Positions 59,675-64,000 of a DNA stretch of 64,000 nucleotides are shown here, piece by piece. Numbering within the stretch: the first letter of the stretch is position 1; each line of letters opens with the position of its first letter. Source of the DNA: PoT sp049331405 (GTDB taxonomy: Bacteria > Planctomycetota > Planctomycetia > Isosphaerales > Isosphaeraceae). The DNA lies in contig NZ_CP186274.1 of assembly GCF_049331405.1 (NCBI RefSeq), positions 6,634,001-6,698,000 of the forward strand, in the 5' to 3' direction. The position numbers were made by a program, and so were the translations under genes. The notes beneath the pieces were generated by a model. It did no database searches. It had not been told where the DNA came from and saw nothing but the letters and a program-made list of their open reading frames with translations.

Positions 59675-60604
59675 TCAATATAGGTCGGAGCTGACCGACT
59701 CGCCCCCTTCGCGCGAGCTCGCCGCCATATAAACGGCATAATTCACCGTATCCCTGATGAAGCGGACGGAACCGTCGATGTAGGCGAAGTTTGCGCCGCC
59801 GTAATGCTTACTCTGGAATCCCCAGCAGGTAGAATACCGCCTGGGGTCGGTGTTGAGCTTCGTGTTCAGCGGGATCGAAGTCACCGCCACGGCATGGTTG
59901 CTCTGTCCCCAGCTATTCCAGCGGCACTGGTCAGGCAAGGCCTCGCCCGCCAGGAATGTATTGCTGGCCCCATCCCCCACGGCGGCGATCGACACGACCT
60001 GGGTGGCCCGCCAGAAGATCCCGCGGGCTTCCGAGACGTCCCCCAGGAACGGATACGGGGTGGGGAAGGCATTGCCGGGCGGGTTGTCGCCGAGGTTCCC
60101 CTTGTAGCAGGTCACGCCGACCGCCCAGTCGCGTTGGGGGAACGGAAGCGTGCTGAAATCCGCCTGGCCGGCGAGTTTTGCCTGGCCGGGATAGCTCGGG
60201 CAGAGATAGGCGTTGACCGGCGTCATCAACACGGTCGCGTTGCTGTCGGAGCACCAGGGGACGCCGTGCATCGGCCCGATGCTGTTCCAGAAGTTGTAGG
60301 CGTTGAAGAGTTTGGGCTGTTCGAGCTGGGGCAGGATCTGAACCATCCAGCTCACCCGGTGGTCCTGCTGCGTGTTCCAGGCCGGGTAGTAACCAATCTG
60401 CGGCGGGAAGACGAGATTGGTATCGTGATAACTCTGGACGGCGAGCGCAATCTGGCGGAGGTTATTGACGCAGGTCGATCGCCTCGCCGCTTCGCGGGCG
60501 GCCTGGACAGCGGGCAGCAAAAGGGCGACCAGGAGCCCGATGATCGCCACGACCACCAGGAGCTCGATCAGAGTGAAACCCGGCCGAGACCATCGCGACC
60601 GCAT
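59675..60604 (-). CDS. DUF1559 prepilin-like protein (H-x9-DG)
   Basis: Predicted 309 residues. Prepilin-like N-terminus GFTLIELLVVVAIIGLLVA then LLLPAVQAAREAARRSTC. The DUF1559 body has NNLRQIALAVQSYHDTN and GDGASNTFLAGE. H-x9-DG near the end (KHYGGANFAYIDG). GAGGAGAG precedes ATG 60604. Co-directional with the lipoprotein gene after it. Confidence 0.92.
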   Translation of the reverse strand: MRSRWSRPGFTLIELLVVVAIIGLLVALLLPAVQAAREAARRSTCVNNLRQIALAVQSYHDTNLVFPPQIGYYPAWNTQQDHRVSWMVQILPQLEQPKLFNAYNFWNSIGPMHGVPWCSDSNATVLMTPVNAYLCPSYPGQAKLAGQADFSTLPFPQRDWAVGVTCYKGNLGDNPPGNAFPTPYPFLGDVSEARGIFWRATQVVSIAAVGDGASNTFLAGEALPDQCRWNSWGQSNHAVAVTSIPLNTKLNTDPRRYSTCWGFQSKHYGGANFAYIDGSVRFIRDTVNYAVYMAASSREGGESVSSDLY

Positions 60605-60905
60605 GAATGACTCTCCTCTCGCTGCGTTGCGATCCGGGATCATACGGCGTGCAAGTCAGCTAACGCGAAACTGGGGGATTGCGCCAACGCCGGCGCAGTA
60701 GCATGGCGACGGAATTATAGCGATACGATAAAAAATATCGGATCCACAATCGATCCAAAAAATATCGATTTTCTCGGGGATACTGGCGACTCGGCGTGGA
60801 GCTGGGTGCCCGAATACCTTGGGAGATGCGGATTGGAGTCAGATCTTCCACGCTGCCGGCACTCGGACGCCTGCAAGCATTGTAGCATAGACGTCCAGGG
60901 GGCGT
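60605..60905. promoter_or_regulatory. Divergent promoter region with AT-rich repeats
   Basis: About 300 bases between the DUF1559 gene (start 60604, minus) and the acyltransferase (start 60906, plus). Within it, CGATA-AAAAA-TATCG at 60726-60740 is a palindrome with a 5-A spacer. AAAAAATATCG occurs at 60730-60740 and again at 60757-60767. Such motifs stand out in this GC-rich genome and may be an operator. Confidence 0.45.
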
Positions 60906-62174
60906 GTGAACGTTCTTTGGGATTCCGGGAAGGATGAAGTTGGCGTGACGACCGGAAGCGACACGAGTCGGCTCTTGCCCGGCCGCGACCCCCGCTATCG
61001 CCTGCTCGACGCCTGGCGAGGGCTCGCCTGCTTGATGGTCGTCCTCCATCACGCAGGCTTCTCCGTAATCCTGGATTCGACCGCGACGATCGGCCTCGAG
61101 TCCTGGCTGCGCTGGGGGGCGGCGACGTTCTTCTGGCGGATGAATCTGGGCGTCCCCCTCTTCTTCGTCATCAGCGGGTATTGCATCGCGGCGAGCGTCG
61201 ATGCCGCCAGCCGGCGAGGCCTCGGGGCCCTGCGGTTCCTGGGCCGGCGGCTCTGGCGGATTTATCCCCCCTACTGGGCCGCCCTGCTCTGGTTCGTCGC
61301 CGTCACGGCGGGCCTGGACGCTCTAGGATTGGCTCGCTACCACACGGGGCTGCATGCCCTGCAACTCGACTCGCCGGGTGACCTCGATGCGACGCAATGG
61401 GTGGGGAACCTGACGCTGACCGAGGAGTGGCGCCCGCTCGTCTGGAAGCCCCCGGTGGCGAAGGTCTTCACGCGAGTCGCCTGGTCGCTCTGCTACGAGG
61501 AGCAGTTCTACTCCGTCTGCTTCCTCGCCCTGCTCCTCGCCCCGCGACGGTTAATTGGCGTGCTTGCTGCGGTGACGGGGTCGGCTTTCCTCATTCGGAT
61601 TGCTGCGGCCGACATCGGGCGGATCGAGTCGATCCAGGGCTCTTTCCTCTACCTCTGGCATGAGTTCGCGATCGGCCTGGCGGTCTACTGGCGCCTGAAT
61701 TGCCCAGGATCGTCGACCGTGCGGCGGGTCGTCGAGGGGATCTTGGTCCTCCTCGGGCTCTCGGGTCTTTTCGGGAACCTCACCAGCCCGGCCGCCTATT
61801 CCATCACGATGGCGAGTCTTTTCGGGCTCATCCTGATCGGTTCCAAAAGATGGGATGCCGCCAGCGAAGGTTGGGCCTGGCTCCGCCCGTTCCGGGCCTG
61901 CGGGCGTCGATGCTATAGCATCTACCTCGTCCACCTGCCCGTCTGCACGGCGGGGAATAACTGGCTCTATGAGATGGGTCTCACGAGTTTCTGGACCCGC
62001 GTGCTGGTGATGGTCCCCCTGGTCTCGAGCCTCGCCGTCGCGGTGAGCTGGGCCTTCTTCTGGGGCGTCGAGCGGCACTTCCTCAACCTGCCGGTCGTCT
62101 CCGGCAAGAATCAGGCGGGGATGCCACCAACGTCGAGCCCGCTTGCCGGCGAGGCTGCACCTGCCTCGACCTGA
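60906..62174 (+). CDS. Acyltransferase 3 family membrane protein (OafA-like)
   Basis: Predicted 422 residues with about 10 hydrophobic segments. The N-terminal RLLDAWRGLACLMVVLHHAGF contains the Arg and the His-His used by acyltransferase-3 enzymes. Next are GVPLFFVISGYCIAAS and RRLWRIYPPYWAALLWF, then CYEEQFYSVCFLALLL. This family O-acylates sugars of polysaccharide, LPS or other glycans. GTG start at 60906; a later ATG would remove the N-terminal extension before the first TM. The substrate is unknown. Confidence 0.87.
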   Translation: MNVLWDSGKDEVGVTTGSDTSRLLPGRDPRYRLLDAWRGLACLMVVLHHAGFSVILDSTATIGLESWLRWGAATFFWRMNLGVPLFFVISGYCIAASVDAASRRGLGALRFLGRRLWRIYPPYWAALLWFVAVTAGLDALGLARYHTGLHALQLDSPGDLDATQWVGNLTLTEEWRPLVWKPPVAKVFTRVAWSLCYEEQFYSVCFLALLLAPRRLIGVLAAVTGSAFLIRIAAADIGRIESIQGSFLYLWHEFAIGLAVYWRLNCPGSSTVRRVVEGILVLLGLSGLFGNLTSPAAYSITMASLFGLILIGSKRWDAASEGWAWLRPFRACGRRCYSIYLVHLPVCTAGNNWLYEMGLTSFWTRVLVMVPLVSSLAVAVSWAFFWGVERHFLNLPVVSGKNQAGMPPTSSPLAGEAAPAST

Positions 62175-62446
62175 GCCTCGATTTCGGGTTGAGACGAACT
62201 CGCGACTCCCTGCGTGCTACCATAGAATAAAGAGAGTGCGAGACGAACTCGCCCCCCGCCAGGCTGGCCCGCTCGTAGTAAGGCAAGAAATCGTCGAGAG
62301 AAGAGCGAATAGGCTCAAGATCGCCACCAGGTGCGGCCGATGAAATCGATACGGCTGCGTCAATTTGGTCGACAAGAACCGGCCCCGGCCGACGAATAGT
62401 CGAAAAACGATTCGCCGAATTTGCAACTGAGAGAAGGGGCGCGAAT

Positions 62447-63175
62447 ATGGGATTAGACCTGGCTCTGGGTGGGCTGGTGCTGATCATGGCCATCCGAGGC
62501 TACCTCAAAGGGTTTGTCCTCCAAGCGATCCGCCTGGTGGGCCTGGTCTGCTCCGTCTATGCTGCCGACCCGATCCGTAACTACGCTAAACCCCACATCC
62601 TGCCGTCGCTCCCATCCTTGCAGCCCGACCTCCTCGAGCGCGGACTCTGGTGGGGCTCGGCTATCATCACCTATCTTGTCCTGGTCGGGCTTTGCACGTT
62701 GGCCGTCAAGCTCTATCGACGCCAGTCGACCGGCGTCGAGGAATCCAACCGCAACGACCAGATGGCCGGCGCATTGCTGGGGCTCGCCAAAGGGCTGATC
62801 GTCGCGGCCTTCGTCGCCAACGGGTTCCAGACCCATGCGATCGAACACATCAAGAATATCCCCTGGGCCTTGAGCCAGGCGGAGAAGTCGAAGGTCCTGG
62901 TTTGGAACGAGAAGTATAAGCCGGCCCCCAAGATCTGGGCCTCGCCGCCGGTGAAGATGTTCGTCGCCCACATCAAGAAGATGGGCTTCGGCAACCACGG
63001 CGAGCCCGCCGAAGACAAGCCCGCCGTCCAGACGGCCAGCCGCACCCCGCAGCTTCAGTGGTCGGCGGGCAAGGCCGAGGGGGCGGACAATGGCGACCTC
63101 GACTCCGAACTGACCGAGGCCGTCAAGTCGGTGGAAGAGGCCTTGCGGACCTCCAGGGCCGACGCCTCGAAGTGA
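62447..63175 (+). CDS. CvpA-family membrane protein
   Basis: Predicted 242 residues. Four hydrophobic segments in the first ~130 residues, starting LDLALGGLVLIMAIRGYLKGFVLQAIRLVG. The CvpA-like N-D-Q-M-A-G-A-L-L-G-L-A-K-G-L segment follows near 105-120. The C-terminal ~90 residues are soluble and charged. CvpA proteins are linked to colicin V export and to envelope homeostasis; the role here is unknown. Start ATG 62447. Confidence 0.8.
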   Translation: MGLDLALGGLVLIMAIRGYLKGFVLQAIRLVGLVCSVYAADPIRNYAKPHILPSLPSLQPDLLERGLWWGSAIITYLVLVGLCTLAVKLYRRQSTGVEESNRNDQMAGALLGLAKGLIVAAFVANGFQTHAIEHIKNIPWALSQAEKSKVLVWNEKYKPAPKIWASPPVKMFVAHIKKMGFGNHGEPAEDKPAVQTASRTPQLQWSAGKAEGADNGDLDSELTEAVKSVEEALRTSRADASK

Positions 63176-63260
63176 GGTTGACCCGCCAGCAGACCTCCGG
63201 CACACTCTCGCTCGCCCGGGCCCGGATGCCTCGGATGCAGGAGTGTGCGGGAGGACCAGG

Positions 63261-64000
63261 ATGGCGCGTTCCCTGCCCCGAGGATGGGGCTTCTTCTTGA
63301 TCCTCGGCTTCTTCCTGACCCTCCGCGGCTATCACAGCCGCGACGGTGACCAGGCCTATCGCCTGCCCCTCCTGCTCCGCCAGCAAGACCCGAGCCTCTT
63401 CGAGCACGACCCCTTCGTCCGCGCCTTCGACGCCTTCAACCCCCACCGCGGCTATCTGAAGCTGCTCGAGGTCGCGAGCCTGCCTCTCGGGCTCTCCGCG
63501 GGGCTCGCTCTCCTCTTCGTCGCGACCTTCGCGCTGACCTGGCTGGGGCTGACCCGCCTGGCCCGCGCCTGCTGGCCCGAATACGGAGGGGCCGCGGCCG
63601 TGCTGACGGTCGTTCTCGTCCTCGCGGCCAAGGCGGGGAACATCGGGACGAACCACTTGTTCGAAGCCATGCTGCTCGATCGGCTCATCGGGTTTGCGCT
63701 CGGTTGGGTCGCTTTGGCGTTTGCGGTGGCGAGGCCGTCGCGGGGTTGGTGGGCGTCTCCCCTGGCTCTTGGTACGGCGGCGTTGGTTCATCCGAGCGTG
63801 GGCCTGCAACTTGGTCTGATACTCGGCGGGAGTTGGGTCGTCTGGGCCTGCCTCTCGAGGCGGGCCGGCGTGGATTGGAAGACGGCCCTGTTCGCCCTGC
63901 CGACCCTGGGCGTTGCGCTCATCCCCGGGGTGCTCTTGAATCTGGGTAGCCAGGAGCGTTTGCTGTCGGGTCTGCCGCTGGACGAGTTCCGGCTCCTGAG
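63261..64000 (+). CDS. Multi-span membrane protein, truncated by the window end
   Basis: From ATG 63261 (GGGAGGACCAGG upstream) the frame stays open to the window end, about 246 residues so far. The first ~20 residues are hydrophobic (GFFLILGFFLTLRGY). Then comes a polar stretch with SRDGDQAYRLPLLLRQQDPSLFEHD (read in parts), followed by about four more hydrophobic segments. No family recognised with confidence; it resembles planctomycete polytopic proteins of unknown function. The gene starts 85 bases after the CvpA gene and is probably expressed with it. The 3' end is missing. Confidence 0.6.
   Translation, partial: MARSLPRGWGFFLILGFFLTLRGYHSRDGDQAYRLPLLLRQQDPSLFEHDPFVRAFDAFNPHRGYLKLLEVASLPLGLSAGLALLFVATFALTWLGLTRLARACWPEYGGAAAVLTVVLVLAAKAGNIGTNHLFEAMLLDRLIGFALGWVALAFAVARPSRGWWASPLALGTAALVHPSVGLQLGLILGGSWVVWACLSRRAGVDWKTALFALPTLGVALIPGVLLNLGSQERLLSGLPLDEFRLL

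Noticed and set aside
1..64000. tRNA, rRNA, CRISPR, transposase or prophage genes
   Set aside because: I scanned intergenic regions for T-loop-like GGTTCGA contexts, direct-repeat spacer arrays and transposase motifs, and saw none that hold up.

Overview
This 64 kb, GC-rich window comes from a bacterial chromosome. Gene content points to a planctomycete, most likely the Isosphaeraceae side of the phylum (inference). The markers are two DUF1559 prepilin-like proteins with an H-x9-DG motif, a YTV-repeat cell-wall protein, a protein with an LEGLEKREL-type N-terminal motif, a PVC-type dehydrogenase/HEAT/cytochrome c fusion, and menaquinone synthesis by the futalosine route (mqnE). About 50 protein genes are supported. 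No rRNA, tRNA, CRISPR array, transposase or prophage was seen. Because GC is high, long open frames lie antisense to almost every real gene and were discarded.

Layout. 0.4-7 kb: a B12-binding MerR-type regulator, a Lys/Pro repeat secreted protein, a secreted transglutaminase-like protein, and a compact surface-polysaccharide-like trio (single-span membrane protein, BY-kinase-like ATPase with an altered P-loop, ExeA-type AAA ATPase). 7-14 kb: EgtB, an Lhr-type helicase with a PdeM-type phosphoesterase, and a Tat-exported DUF362 protein. 14-22 kb: the YTV protein, a Tat-exported Gfo/Idh/MocA oxidoreductase, an organophosphate-type transporter overlapping a PhnZ-like phosphonate oxygenase, an APC permease and a HEAT protein. 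22-27 kb: RNase R with an overlapping membrane protein, and a YhaM-like HD exonuclease. 27-35 kb: a surface CARDB-like protein, ProRS, MqnE, a methyltransferase, an alkaline-phosphatase-superfamily enzyme and a Fur regulator with a Fur-box-like site upstream.

35-42 kb, all on the minus strand: a secreted protein, a GspE/PilB ATPase, a FlgM-like anti-sigma factor, MlaD, MlaE and a HEAT protein. 42-49 kb: L-threonine aldolase, then dispersed histidine genes (hisD, hisC, hisB) mixed with a GNAT enzyme, a DUF1559 protein and a flippase-like membrane protein. 49-57 kb: a D-threonine-aldolase-like enzyme, a TPR protein, the large PVC dehydrogenase fusion, an alpha/beta hydrolase, and RNase D overlapping a TIM-barrel epimerase. 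57-64 kb: secreted proteins (one ending in an ExbD-like domain), a DUF1559-lipoprotein pair, an acyltransferase, a CvpA protein and a membrane protein cut by the window end.

The best leads are incomplete versions of known systems: PhnZ paired with a transporter but no PhnY, MlaED with no MlaF, Lhr-PdeM with no ligase or exonuclease, a CarH-like regulator lacking the photoreceptor residues, and a CpsD-like ATPase with Arg in place of the P-loop Lys. Also notable are a two-hairpin sequence element found on both sides of the regulator gene and the two-array YTV protein. I did not see a clear multi-gene system that is wholly new.
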